DNA from: Anseranas semipalmata
Lineage: Eukaryota; Chordata; Aves; Anseriformes; Anseranatidae
Direction: 5' to 3'
Assembly: GCA_013399115.1 (NCBI GenBank)
Contig: VXAA01006530.1
Coordinates: 1,975-65,974, forward strand
Length of the DNA stretch: 64,000 bases
The notes under the pieces are model-generated. The model made no database searches. It was not told where the DNA came from and worked only from the letters and a program-made list of their open reading frames with translations. The first letter of the stretch is position 1. Every line of letters starts with the position of its first letter. Below, one piece after another: positions 12,649-25,441 of this stretch. Made by a program: the position numbers and the translations under genes.

Positions 12649-15600
12649 CTCTGATTCACCCTTTTAATGAAACTATTACAGAGAATCGAAAGGCAAGCAA
12701 GTATTAAAACCAAAGGACATAATTTGTGCCCCCAAAATAGGAACGCAAAGCTGTTCAGCATGCAGCTGTTAGTAGGGAAGCAGTATGTGCTGGTTCTCAC
12801 CAAATCCACCTCAGGAACCAGAAGCTTCAGGCAGAAATCAGTTTTCACATTGAAAGCAGCCACAATCCTTTGAAATTTATGGGAGGCTGCAGGAAAATAA
12901 TTCTGAATAATACAGGCCTTTTGACATTAACTTAATTTAAAAAAAAAAAATGTAGTTTTATTTCTAAGCCCAATCCTTCTGCAGCTCACACCACTCCTCA
13001 AGGGGGTAGAAAGGAGACCTTCAGCTGGTGTAAATGGTGTAAACTGGAACTTAAAGGAATTGGTCTGCTCCAGAGTACAGCTCCAGATCATCTAAGCCCC
13101 CCCTCTTTCAGTAGAGGGGCTGTCTGAACGTCATTCACATTGCCCTTTATTTTTATCCATTAGACAAACAAAATGAATGATCACATTTGTGCAGCGGACA
13201 GAAAGCAGACCCCACAGGCTATACGTCGTGAAAAGAACTCTTTCTACAGCGCAAGATAATACTTGAAAAGGTGAATGAAAAGATTTCAGTAAGGAGGAAA
13301 ATGTCCCTGTAAGACCCTTCCTAATTCTGAGCTCTTCAGTAACGTCAGCCTTGCTAATCCATACCTAGCTGTGAGTTCAAATGAAAAATTCATTAACTTT
13401 GTGTCCTTTAATTTATTAGGTGTAGCAACACTCCTCATCAGTGGAAGGCTGAAAGGAGGGGACAATCAGTGCTCTCTTATTCTTTTTGCAGATCTATGGG
13501 CTCACAAAGGGAAAGGACTGGTTCACAAGAAATTACGCTCGCCTAATTAGAATAGCTGCTGTTTGCTCTCGCAGGCGCACCGAAGCCGTCCAAAGTAAAA
13601 CGTAAAATCTGCCATCAAAGCCCCGCAACAGCCACGGCTAAAACCATGCCAGGACCAGACAACAGCGGCGGCACCACGGTGACCATTTCATTCCGCGGTG
13701 GTACAAGAAAAGGGAATATGTTAGGAACAAGAATAACAAAGTCTTTTATACAGCAAATTAAAACTGAAATCTGGACTGCCCACGCCACAGCAGGACGAGG
13801 CGCTGGTTTACTTCCACTATGCCAAAACTGCTAGACACCTCTTATCCTCATGCTATGGCATTCTATAGAGTTTTCCACAGTAAACTGCATGGGAAAGCTG
13901 AGTTTGGGTGCAGGAAACGAGAGCAGGAAATACGAAGGATTTTTTCTCTCTGAGCACTGCCTCGCTCCAGGGGCTCAGGGCTCGTATCCCAGCCCCTCTG
14001 CTCAGGAACCTGGGAACAGCAAACCGCTCCCATCTTTTTCATAGGGCTGATGTGAGGATTCAGATTTATTCACAGTAACACAGTATTTTGTCCTTACATG
14101 ACCCTCCCCTGTGTCCCTTCCCTCCCTCTTTGGAAAAGAATAAATAATTATCCTCATTTTGTGCCAGGAAACATAGATAGTGAGTGGGGTGACATGGACT
14201 GCAGCCAGGGCAGAGCCAAAAGCAGAGCCCTGCCTCCAGCCTGCCAGAACCAGGACCCATTAACATTAATGCTTAATTAGTGTTTACATTTTCAAAGCAA
14301 AATGTAAACACGTATCTGCACCAGCCAATGCCAGCTGCGATGGGATAGCGATGTTATCCAAAAGCAATTTCCTCTCCTTTCAAAGGGGGCATCTCCAGTA
14401 GGTAGGACCACAAAGCAGGATCTGAATCGCGACATCTCGTATTGTGCATTTACAAAGCACAGCAGCAGGGTCGTATCACCAGTTATGAAGTATGACCAGA
14501 GACTACTTAGACTGACAAATAAAGGCTAAGTAATGTAGTAGGGGGGAAAAAAAAAAGAAAGAAAAAAAAAACACAAAACAAAACAGAATCTCTAAACCCC
14601 TTCAAGGATCCTGCAGCAGTCATATATGATTTCAATTATGGAAATTTAAACTGTCTTGATAGCCATATGGATATACTCTTTGAAGAAACAAATTATTGAT
14701 ACCAGAATTAATTGTTCTTTGGAACACCAGAAAACTCTGAACAGCTGTAAAAAATGTTCACAATGAAATCTGAGTCTAGTTGAGGTTAACCTGGATTTAA
14801 ATTTCTTTACAGATATTAAAATGGAGTTCAGCTGAGCCAGAAGTCCATGAAATCAGCTTGTTTCTCATGCCCATATCTTGCTCACAAAAGCAATACAGAT
14901 TCTCTGGCTGTCAGCCCTCCACCCCCAAAACTCCTGCCCTATTTACCAAAATGCCCAGGAGTTCCCTCTTTTACCACTGGCACCTCCGGGAGGCTGGCTG
15001 CCAGCACGCCTCGCTCCTTGTGGTCCAAGTTCTCCCACTCCAGGTATCACCTATATAAACAGCTGAAGGAGAAAGTCACACAGCTGAGGATTTTCTGCCA
15101 CAATTACTGAAAAAAAATAAATCTGCAAATATTCTCTATTCTCTACTGATATTTCTGAAACCTCTTTCACATGGGTGCTCGTATAGCAACTGTTCACAGC
15201 TTGATGGGGGATGGATATGATACAGAAAGGCTAGCTTATGTCTACCTATCACCAAGCGTAGCTTTCTTTTTTTTTTTTTTTAATATTGGAAGTTAGGGAA
15301 GTGCAACATCACCAGAAGATGGAGAAGAAGCCAGTCTCCCTTCTCCCAAGGACGCTCCTGGAAAGAAACATTAGGGGCTGTAGAAGGACAGCAAGTTTCT
15401 TGAGCAGCAGAGCTGAGCAAGGCAATTCTGCTGGAGGGGGCTGCACAGTCACCTCTTCCTCACCAACCACGTGCCATGAGGAAAACCAAACGTACATGCT
15501 GATTTTGCCCCATAAACAGAGTCCCTCTGGGGTGTGTAAAATCACTACTGAGAACCAGGAGAGATGATGCAGAAAAAAGTATAGTCGATATAGTTAATTA

Positions 15601-17534
15601 CATACATATGGCCGTCAGTGCTTACCTACAATATCTGTACAGTGATAGCTTAGATATCCAAGGTGCAGTTGCTTCAAGGAAGGAGACTTAAAAAACATCT
15701 GAGATGGCATCATCTCCGAGGTCGAAGACAGCTGTCCCATAGTGTTACCTAAATGGTGCATAACCTGAAACTATAAAAACTAATCTGGTTGCTTGACAAG
15801 AACAAGAGATCATTCAGGCTCAAGCGAGCAGCACAGGAAGAAAACTGGCAAGAGACTATAAGCTATGCTAAGAATAGTAAATAACACAGTAATATCTTTA
15901 TTCCTTCTTATTGTATGGTGCAGTACAAATGTTGGTACTGTGACAAGGCAACATCTGAAAGCAAAGGCACTGGGGAATACAGACGTTGTCACCTTGGCTT
16001 AGATAGTCAGTCATAGTGACTTCAAATGCAGCTATGAATACACTTACAGTAGAGGAATTCCCCATGCAATTAAGAACATATTAATGACTCAAATACATGC
16101 CCAGCCTTTCTTTGACTTCTCCCATAGCCTAAACCCTGCTGACCTCTTGAGGCAGGGAGTTTGACACATTATGTGGAACACACATAATTATGTGCTAGCT
16201 TCAAAAACTGTCTTTTGATGCTTTCATGTTTATTGCTTTTCACTTCCCCTGAGTTTCATCATTGTTAAACAAGAAACTAACTAAATAAAATGATTTTAGA
16301 AATTCTTACCAGTCGTAAGCCTCCTCAGAGGTGAAAGGATGGAGTTTAGGTATAGAAGATTTGTCTCCCAAAGACAAGAAACCAGCCATAGGGCTCCCAC
16401 ACCAGTCTGTGTCCCTGAAAGCAGGATCCATGAGAGGAAAGGTGCAGGACTGTCCCCTCAGGCAGCAAGGTCACCCTTATCGCGAACTCACATGCAGGTA
16501 CATGCCATGGTTCCTGGTAAAGCACAAATCTTGGGAATTACTCTGCAAATATACTATGTATGATTTTCAGCTGCACTTGTATTCTTCTCTAGAAGCTTGA
16601 ACTGGAATTCAGTTCTGTGACTGTCCTCCGTGCAAGGACAACGCCTGACACGGAGCATGGTGCATTCTGTCACTGATGTGCGGGAATAACCAGACTGGCT
16701 AAAAATCACAAAGAAAGAATTTGCAAAGACTGCCTCAGTGAAACACAAAAAAGGTAACAGCTCGGAAGAACAAGACGACACACAAATACAGTCATCTTAC
16801 ACCCATGAGGAAAGCTCCTGAAAACCTGCATAGCCGTAGCAATGCTTTCTGGAGGTTTATTGCCGTTTGCAGATCTCACCAGATTACTGCGGGTACGATG
16901 TCAGTCTTGCTTGCCTATAGAATTTAATCTCCTGGATGGCCTTCTCAAATATAATCTATTTTGCAGCGTCCCACAGCCCTGAGGGTGGGCGCTAAGTGCA
17001 TTTCCCAAAGCAGGTCTCGCCTAGAGAAGTTGCACCCTGCGCTGTTGGGAGATGACACCCGCAGAAGCGCTCGGTAACCTGGAAGTTGTCCCCACCATTG
17101 ACTGCGTGCTTTGGAAGTCACAGCTTCCAGCTGCAGTGGGGTGGTGCAACGTGAGGCGCTTATTTGCATGCCACATCAAGCTCAAGAGGTAGATTGTGCA
17201 TTTGCGAGGGCACAAAGGTTGAAAATTATTTATTAAGAAACATAACTTTGCAAAGGCTTAGCCAGACACCTTTGATGTTTCTGAAGAGCACTGCCTAAGC
17301 TCATTTTTGGAATAAAGTAGCTAGCTCAATGATATCTTCATTTCTTGAAGACAGTTGTTCAGGCTCTTTTCTATACTGTATGTTCCACATTAAGTCATTA
17401 TCTATGCTGTTCACTCCATTAATTCTGCTAGTTTTATTAGCAAAGTTCTGCTGCCTGGTCCTGTAGCAGTGACAAGCATTTCTAAAAGCTAATCTGACAG
17501 ATAATGACTCCATTAAGTGTTGAATACTAATTGG

Positions 17535-17568
17535 TTTACATCAGGGGCCTGAAATTAATTGATGTAAA
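17535..17568. repeat. Short inverted repeat, 9-bp arms
   Basis: TTTACATCA at 17535-17543 is followed after 16 nt by its exact reverse complement at 17560-17568, inside an AT-rich stretch. The arms are short enough for chance. Confidence 0.6.
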
Positions 17569-20500
17569 TAAATTAGCACCTGAGCATGCATCACCCCAGC
17601 TTTGGATTTTCCTAAATACCAATGATTTTTAAAGCTTGTATCTTCAGCAAAACGCAACGGAATATAAACAGACAGGATGAGTAATTAAAATGTGGCAACA
17701 AAATAAGACTATCAAGATGAGCTTAACAAAGATTGTTTACCTATTGATGGAAAGGGTAGTGCCTGCCTGTACAGTCTGTTTATACTGCGCTGACTTGTAC
17801 AAAAGATACTTTTCTGACAGCTTCCAAAAGATATAATTATCATTACTATTAATAACAGTGAAACTGACCCCACACCGTTACTAAGATTTAGCAAAGTTAT
17901 GTGAAGCACAGTGAATGCGTGCTATTAATCACAACAAACACCTCCCCCCCTCCTTGAAAGTCAAGCCTTCGATTATTAATTCAAGGAATTAATAAAAGTT
18001 ATTTTGTTTTAAAAGGATAAAAACCTCATTATAGAGGAGATTTGTCATTGTAATGACACAAATAATGAGTAATTCCTAATGCTTAACTGTGCAGAGGCAT
18101 CAGGGAGCAAGAACGTGTGCGCTTAGGGCATTTCTAGAGCAGTCAATAGGTTAAAAGACACCAACAAATATGCTCTATTTTTATATAGAGATTTACTACA
18201 TTTATTCTCACCTCTATAAGGAAAATAAAATCCAATAGAAAGCAATGAAAACCTGAGAAAACACGCCCGTCTTGGGACAGCAGATATCGTTTGGAGCAGT
18301 AGAGCACATTAAGCTGCGGGCGATACACGGCCAGCACCAGCCACCGACGGGCACATGGCTCCGTCACCCCCAGGAGCAATCCCCTGCTGCGGGGCTCAGG
18401 GCACAAAGCTGGGGGAGAGCCGCTGAGGCTGATCAGGAGACACCCATTAACTCCTGCTTTGGATCGACTTTCTAATTACTCACACAGATTTCAGATTGGA
18501 TACGCAGATTACTTTACATGCACCAAAGAGCACTTTGTTTCGACAGAGTTATCACCACCGTGAAAATATTAACTGACTTAAAGTTATCTTGTAAAGGAGA
18601 CAGTCAAAGCTTCTGGAGGCTGGCATCGCCTCCCTAAGGGAATTAGGAAACACAAGATTATCAGGAAGAAATCTGTTGAGAAAAATTGTGAGGAACCTGA
18701 TGAGATCTCTTCAGATATACAAAAGGCTTTTCTATGATAAATAACATTGAACATGGATTTAATTTTAGTGAATATTATAAAAACTCCCTTGGCCCCCAGT
18801 CAGATGATTTCAATCACACTCATTTTCCAGTATTTGAGTAACAACATTACTGGGCATATACGACGTTTGCCAAGCCAAATAAGGATGGAGAACGTCAGGT
18901 GCTCCCGTGGTGGCAAACAGAGCCCCGGTCCCTCCTGCACCAAGGGAGGGCAAGGACGTCCAGCACTGGTGCCCCGGGAGGAACCAGCGCTCAGCATCCA
19001 CGTGCTCACAGCTCCTCTGCACCCAGCCACTTTTATCCTTCCTGCTGCGCTCCCCTAAAAATCCTCTCTGCGCCAGGGCCAAAGCAGCAAGTCACCGCAA
19101 ACCAGCAGGCTGGGCTCTGCGCTGTGCCCCTAGGTACCACCACAAGCATCCCCCATCTCAGCCTGCGCTCCGCTTGGGGCTGGGGGGGTCTCACCCCACG
19201 CCCCAGGGAGGTTGCAGCCCCCGGACGGCGCGGCTGCCACCACCCCTGCTGCGGTTTCCAGCAGCCGCCGCGGGTGCAGCTCCTGTGGCACCCCTGCTCC
19301 TGTGCCTCTGCCCCATCCCAGCCACCAGCCCCTCTCCCAAACCAGGAAACCTTTTGGGGCAGAGTTTTGCCATCAGGACGCTATCAAGCGCTATCTCAGT
19401 GTGCTAAGCAAACCAAGGGGTGGCCGGCAGGTGCGTGCGCTTGGGAAGGTCAGGTCACCGCCGACACGGCTGGGGCTGGCGTCCCCTGCACAGCAGCCTG
19501 CAGGCAAAAGGCTTATAACACGGTCCTCGCACACTGCCAGAGCTGGACTGCAAGGAACAGGGGGAAAAAGACCTCTGGAAAGCAGCTGTAACAGAACCAG
19601 CCATTTCTCGACTGTGACACCCCTAAAGATTCCTTGTTTCAGAGCTATTAACCACTTTGAGTAATAAAGGTAAAAAATGAGAGTATTAATAACTGTGAAG
19701 AAATATAGGAATGAACATCTCCTTTGCCACTTACAATAATACAACTAAAATATAGCCGTGAGTGATTAAGCAGCTTTTAAACGTTGCCTGAAGCTAAATA
19801 ATAAGTCAGAAACATTTAGCAATATCATGTTTTCTGGCACATGCCTCCTTTAAAAGCGCTCACCCGAGAGTGGTGGAAAGCTGCACAAAGCATTATACCT
19901 CCTGGATAGCGCCACACAGCTTCCTATAATCATTCAGATGCTGGGCCAAAACCATTCCTTCAGTTCACAGCATTTAAGTGCATAACGAGCTTTTCCCCGT
20001 ATAACGGAGCAGCAGAGCCCATCGGCACCGAGGCGATGTCCTTGGGCTGGGGAGAGGAGAGCTTTGCGGGGAGGCGTGATGGGGGCCCATCCTCTTCTCA
20101 GAACAGCGCCAGAGCAGCTTGAACCTCTCCCGTGCAAAGACTCTGATTCAGCCACCACCAGTGCAATACTGGAAAGTCGTCAGGAATTAACCAATGAAAA
20201 TTAATTACAGGAATAAAACATGCATGGGTTTCTCCTATTATCAGCATTTAAGCGGAATGGACAACAGAGCTTAAAGTGCGCTGTTTTCTAAAAGTCACCA
20301 TACATATGCTTAATGAGAATTCAAAAGACATAATGAATTAGGATCCCCCTGTTGGGCACTGAGTATTTCTTCATTAAGTTCTAATGAAGTAGGAAGAGCA
20401 TCAGGTTTGCTCATGCAGTGTATTTTTCCCCTTTTTTGTGGTTATATTTAGATGCTTTTAGTTGGTCCTCATCATCCTCCTGACAAAGACATACCAAAAG

Positions 20501-22044
20501 GACATGTTTGTTATGAATGGAAGAAATATAAATAAAGACAGAAGAGTCTGCAGCAAAAACTCTGCAAAATAATTGCTGAAGAATTTTTGCTGTACCATAC
20601 AGAACCCATATTGCCCGAAAGGGCAATTTGTTTTTATCTTCAGAAATTATAGGATGAGATGAAATGTTGTGTAGCAATAAGATTATGGCAAATGATGGTG
20701 TGATCTCACTTGATTACCATTTTTAGGAAAGAAAGGACTAATTCCTGAAAACAGAGCCAGCACACAATGGCAGCCCTCTTCCCATCCTTCAGTGAGATGG
20801 CTTCACAGGGACAAATCCGAATTGCTCGTTACAGAACTGATGGCAAGTGTGTAGCACTGCCAAAATAGCACAGGAGAAACAGTCTGTCTTTCCCTATAGT
20901 CAGTAAAACTCCTTTTCCCAATCGTTTTGTGCACATAAGCAATCTCAAAGTAAGAAACACATTGTAGGTGGCTAGAGCAAAGGCTTTCCGTGCATGAGGA
21001 AGGTGATTACGGGCAGCAGCTGCATAGGGCAGTGGTGGGTCACTCTGGTTGTTGATGCCTTTAAACACTTGGAAAGTTCCTAAATTTCCTGTCTCCCTTA
21101 ATAAAGGGCTTCAGAAGTGTTTTACCAGAGATACAATAGGAAAAAAAGGGAGAAAAGGAAAGGAAAGAAAATCACTGATATAATTTCCGCTGCTGAGCGC
21201 AGCTGGTGGATACCTTCCAGTCTTACATTAGCAGTCCCATTTCTTATTTTCCTTGCCAGATGACAAAACACGAAATGCACCAGCTCCTTCAATAATTGCT
21301 TCAGGCGTGACCACGGCACCACCTGAAGAGCAGCACAGGGCGAGAAAGGTGGCTGGGCCGTGCGGAGCCCGCACCGGGCAGCTACACCCGAACCCCCGCA
21401 CTTACCGTGTACCTCTGTCTTCGGTGCTCTTCTAAAGGAAGTCAAGCAGTGGAGAGGAACGGACGCTCCTGCAGCTTTGGAACCGCTATCTCTGCATCCT
21501 GAGCCACTGAGGAGTGTAAGTGCATGGTTATTATGAAGAGCAAGTACAAAAAAAACATCTGTGCTGGCATTAAGTTAAGAAATTGTTTCAGGAAGGCAAT
21601 AAGAGGGTGGAGTGTTTGAAGGAGAACATGAGAGCAGCTGTAATAAAACCATGACTTCTCCATACTCCTTCCAGAACTATGTCAAACTGGAAATTAATTT
21701 GCAAAACAACTGTTGCCATTGTACCTGCGCTTTGGGCAAAGCCACTGGGCAACTGCTTTCCCCTTGCAAATGCCCCTCAGCTGTGCTGCTGGGGGGGCAG
21801 CTGGACAGACAGCCGCGGGCCACCCCCCTGCCACCTGCAGCCTGGTCAGGAGCAGCCACCTTGCAGCACAGGGACACCTCGCTGCGATCCCTTCACCACT
21901 GCCTCCCACGTCGAAATAAAGGGGATTAGAACACTTCTTGTTCTCATTGGCTGTTGGCAAGGCGAGCAAAGCAATTAGGCTGCTATGGCAATTTTATGGT
22001 GCTTATAAAATTAATTAGCAGCCAATTAATTAAATTTTGTCATT

Positions 22045-22070
22045 AATAATATAATTATTATTATTATTAT
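22045..22070. repeat. (ATT)n microsatellite
   Basis: TAATAATATAATTATTATTATT-type run. It directly follows the ATTA-dense block at 21972-22044. Confidence 0.85.
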
Positions 22071-24090
22071 CTTTTCTTTTAATGTCTTTTCTGCTCAGGC
22101 CTTTTTTTTCCCCCTCTTGCTTTACCTGTTTTATTGGCTTCCTGACAGATGCAGCCCCAGCTTTGCACTCCAACCTGGACAGAGAGCACCGGCTTTTAGG
22201 GCTCAGCTTTGCTACTGACGACAAGCGTGGAGCAGCAACAGCCAAAGGAGCAGAGGTGGCCTGGGCAGGGTGGGCACAGCCAGTACCAGGGGAAGCATCG
22301 CCTCCAGCACCAGAGCCAGGGATGCACCGAGTTGTGCTGGCAGGAGGAAGGCTGTCCCGGAGATGCTCACCTTCTGCAGAATGGGCCAAGCATGTCCAAG
22401 GTCCTCCAAAACCGGGTTTTGACCATCTTTCAACTATGATTTATCTCCAGCTGACCACTCTTGGCAACATACACTTGTCCAATTTCTGGAAGGAAAAACG
22501 AACTTTTTAAACAAAGCCTCTCTTGCATGAAATGGTGTTCTAGGTCAAAGGACAAGTTCTGGTTTTTCTCAGATACCTGTGATACTTCAAAGCAATGACT
22601 TTTTTTTTTTTTTTTAATTGACAAAGCAGATAAAAACCTGTGAAGTGGAATCTTCCCAAAGAGGTGCTTTTTGGAGAATTATCATCATTCAGAGGTTAGG
22701 AACCAGAACACTTGTTCTTTGTGGACACCAGCCAGGTTTTTTCTTTTTGTTTGCATGTTTATATTTTAACTCCACATTGGGAATAATCTCTGAGAGACAG
22801 TTTCATAATATTTTACATTAATTTAAGACCGAAGTGTATTTTATTTGTACACTTGCCAGGATTTTGAAGTCTCCCTCCCGGGCTCCTGTCCTCTTTTAAA
22901 ACATCTCCCGAGACTCCTTTGATGCTCCTAGCATGAGAGATCCCACACCCCACAACGCAAGAGATTGTCTGAGTTGGAAACGTTCCCAGAACAAGTTTGC
23001 CGGTTAAAGGGCTCTGGTTGCGATGAAATATAGCTTAGTCCACAGGGCCTTACCTTCGGTACTTTCGGGCCGTTGTCTCAGACAACATTAACCGGTACCA
23101 CGCCGGAGGGGAGGCTGAGAGCAGCCGGGGTTGCGCAGCCCCGGTGCAGCACCGCCACCTGCAGCACGGCCGGCGGCACCGCAGGACCCACGCTGCTTTG
23201 CATCCATTCGCTGCAGGTGTGGGGCGACGCACAAGCTCCGCAGCAGCTGTGCATAACGTTGTTTGGGTTGGGCGAAGAGCTTGATAGCTCACTGCTTGCT
23301 CGAACTTTCATCGAGCCTGGAAGTTTGGTTTAGGTTTTGCTTTTTAGTACTTCAGGCAGGCCAGCTGCCACTGCGCTGCGTCGCTTGCTATAAATTCAGA
23401 CCGCATCCCTTGGCACTGATATCCAGTGAACTGTATAATGTATTTTGCTTGCTGTGCACTGAAGTGCTGCGTGGAGCACTGGAGAAACCCAATGGGATTT
23501 TCCCCGGGGCTGCAGGAAACTCCAGCCTAACTCTGCTGCAAGCACTTCCTACCAAACAAACCAACTATAAATCGGTTTTGGAAGCGCATCCCCAGGACCT
23601 GAGGTGCTACATTTCACCTGTGCTGCAGTTGTCATGTCACTGAAGCCAATGAAGGTGAAGCAGCCTCATATCGTGGCAGGGAAAAATGGTAAAACCAATC
23701 ATTAACATGGACTAGGTGGAAAAATCAAGTTGAAAAAAAACCAGCATTTGGACACCATAAGCCCGATTCAACTCATACACAAGTCATCAAAACATTTGAC
23801 ACTTAAATGAAAAACTTACCCACATCCTTGATCTGACGCATGCCAGAAATATAGTTTTGGAAGAAAATGCTCAGGCAGGTAAAAAAAAAAATCTGGTCTT
23901 GTAGATGCTCAGCTTTTGTCAATTGCCACAACTCCCACAAGCTCTCACCCACGGCAGTCACCAGAGAGGGATCTCCCCATCACCAGCCGTGCTGGCCCGC
24001 GTCAGGTTGAGGCTCAGCCCCAATGTGCGCCCTGCCTGCCCAGCCTCCGCGGCCGGGAGGGTGGGCGCTGGGAAAAAGAAAGCAACAAGA

Positions 24091-24111
24091 TTTTTTTTTT
24101 TTTTTTTTTTT
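24091..24111. repeat. Poly(T) run
   Basis: Twenty-one consecutive T. No retroposon body is recognisable beside it. Confidence 0.95.
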
Positions 24112-25345
24112 ATCAACTTCTAATTAACTTTTGCACGGGGAGCTGAAAATGAAAACTTGTTTCCTATGGTGCATTTTTTTCGGTAAGGAAACTTTATTAA
24201 TACTTCCTTGTTCTTTGACAAGTGTTGCTGTTGGGTTCTACAAGGATGAAAACGCTGACACAAACGCTCCTCCAGCAGCGCATCCAGGAGGCGAAGGTGT
24301 CTGTGCAGGAGGGCAAGTGCTACCTTTAACTCAATATTGCTGTTGGTAACATTTGATAAATCGCTGTTATATGTCATTTTAAGGGTGAGTTAAGGGGCCA
24401 GGAGGCTGTTAAAGCATAAAGCATATAACTGTTACTGCTTAATAACAAAGTCATCCTTTCGACTGAAGTCATTTTAATATAGTGCGTTGTTAACTCTGAA
24501 AATCATTTGTCTTCACAAGTGATGACCTTTCTTTTCTATTAAGTCTTCATTGTTTCTAACTTTCTTCCAGATTAAAGCTTCGTCGTATTTAAACAGACAA
24601 AAATTGCCCAAAGGCTATTGCCTTCACATTTGGCTGTTTTAGGTGACTGATAACATTTTAACCTATCACTACACACACATTAAGACTTTATTGCCCTACA
24701 TTATTTGAGAAATAAAATTTTTAGGAACCCAAACGGAGACCCGAGTAACGTTAACTCTCCCCCGTACTGGCACAGTCGATCGGCAGCTGAACGCACAGGG
24801 AAATTTCACTGAAGGGAAAACCCGTCCGGCTGCCGGCAGTGTGCCTGCGGGACTGCCCCAGCAGCCCACGCCAGCACCGGTCCTGGCCAGGTTCACCTTA
24901 AGGGAACACCACGGCCGCAATTGCCTTCATCCTTCATTTTGTGATACCGAATTGCGCCAAAGGTGGTAATACAATAAGCCTTCGCTGTTATAGCAGAAAA
25001 ATTAAATTTGCTGTTATTATGCCTTCACACAAATCCTTGTGGAAGAGTTAGCTTTTATTTGCATTAAGCAACTATATTTCATATTGCGTTGGTTAATACC
25101 AATGTCTTTAGAGGTCATCAAACTCAACAGTTAAAAAAATTAATCTGAGAATTTACAGCAGTTAAATACAGCTAAATAATTAATGATGAGGAAATTGAAC
25201 TTCCCATTGAGATTGGATTAGGAGCCAATGTGGGACACCACTGCTGTAGAGCCTGTTTCCCCAGGGAACCTCCCAGCAAAAATCAGCCTTCTTATTGCTT
25301 TCCATATCACTAATAAAATATGAAAGCAGAGAATACAATAAGATT

Positions 25346-25441
25346 TTCATATCATATTAATGACCTTCAGAATGCAATCAGACTAGCAGCTCTCGCTGAG
25401 CAATTTGCTAACATAATATAAAATTGTTAATATGATATGAA
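25346..25441. repeat. 15-bp perfect inverted repeat
   Basis: TTCATATCATATTAA at 25346-25360 has an exact reverse complement at 25427-25441, with a 66-nt spacer. The sequence just after the left arm, TGACCTTC, also reappears as its complement GAAGGTCA overlapping the end of the right arm. The whole lies in AT-rich non-coding DNA. Confidence 0.85.

Larger units (their letters stand above)
12649..24090. other. Intergenic stretch, no supported gene
   Basis: Unique sequence with alternating AT-rich and GC-rich patches. Between about 18.9 and 19.7 kb three overlapping plus-strand frames (18899-19591, 18907-19407, 19212-19664) are open at once. That is what stop-poor GC-rich DNA gives by chance, so I call none of them. 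A similar patch lies at 22.1-22.5 kb. AT-rich blocks near 17.2-18.1 kb and 21.97-22.07 kb look more like non-coding regulatory DNA, but this is inference only. Confidence 0.6.

Noticed and set aside
12125..12863. Overlapping open frames on both strands, up to 182 codons
   Set aside because: Part of the coding potential is the translated (TTTTTG)n repeat. The rest has no family features, and several frames compete.
18899..19664. Three overlapping plus-strand open frames of 150-230 codons
   Set aside because: All are open at once in GC-rich stop-poor DNA. None shows a domain, repeat logic or paired splice sites; chance is the simplest reading.
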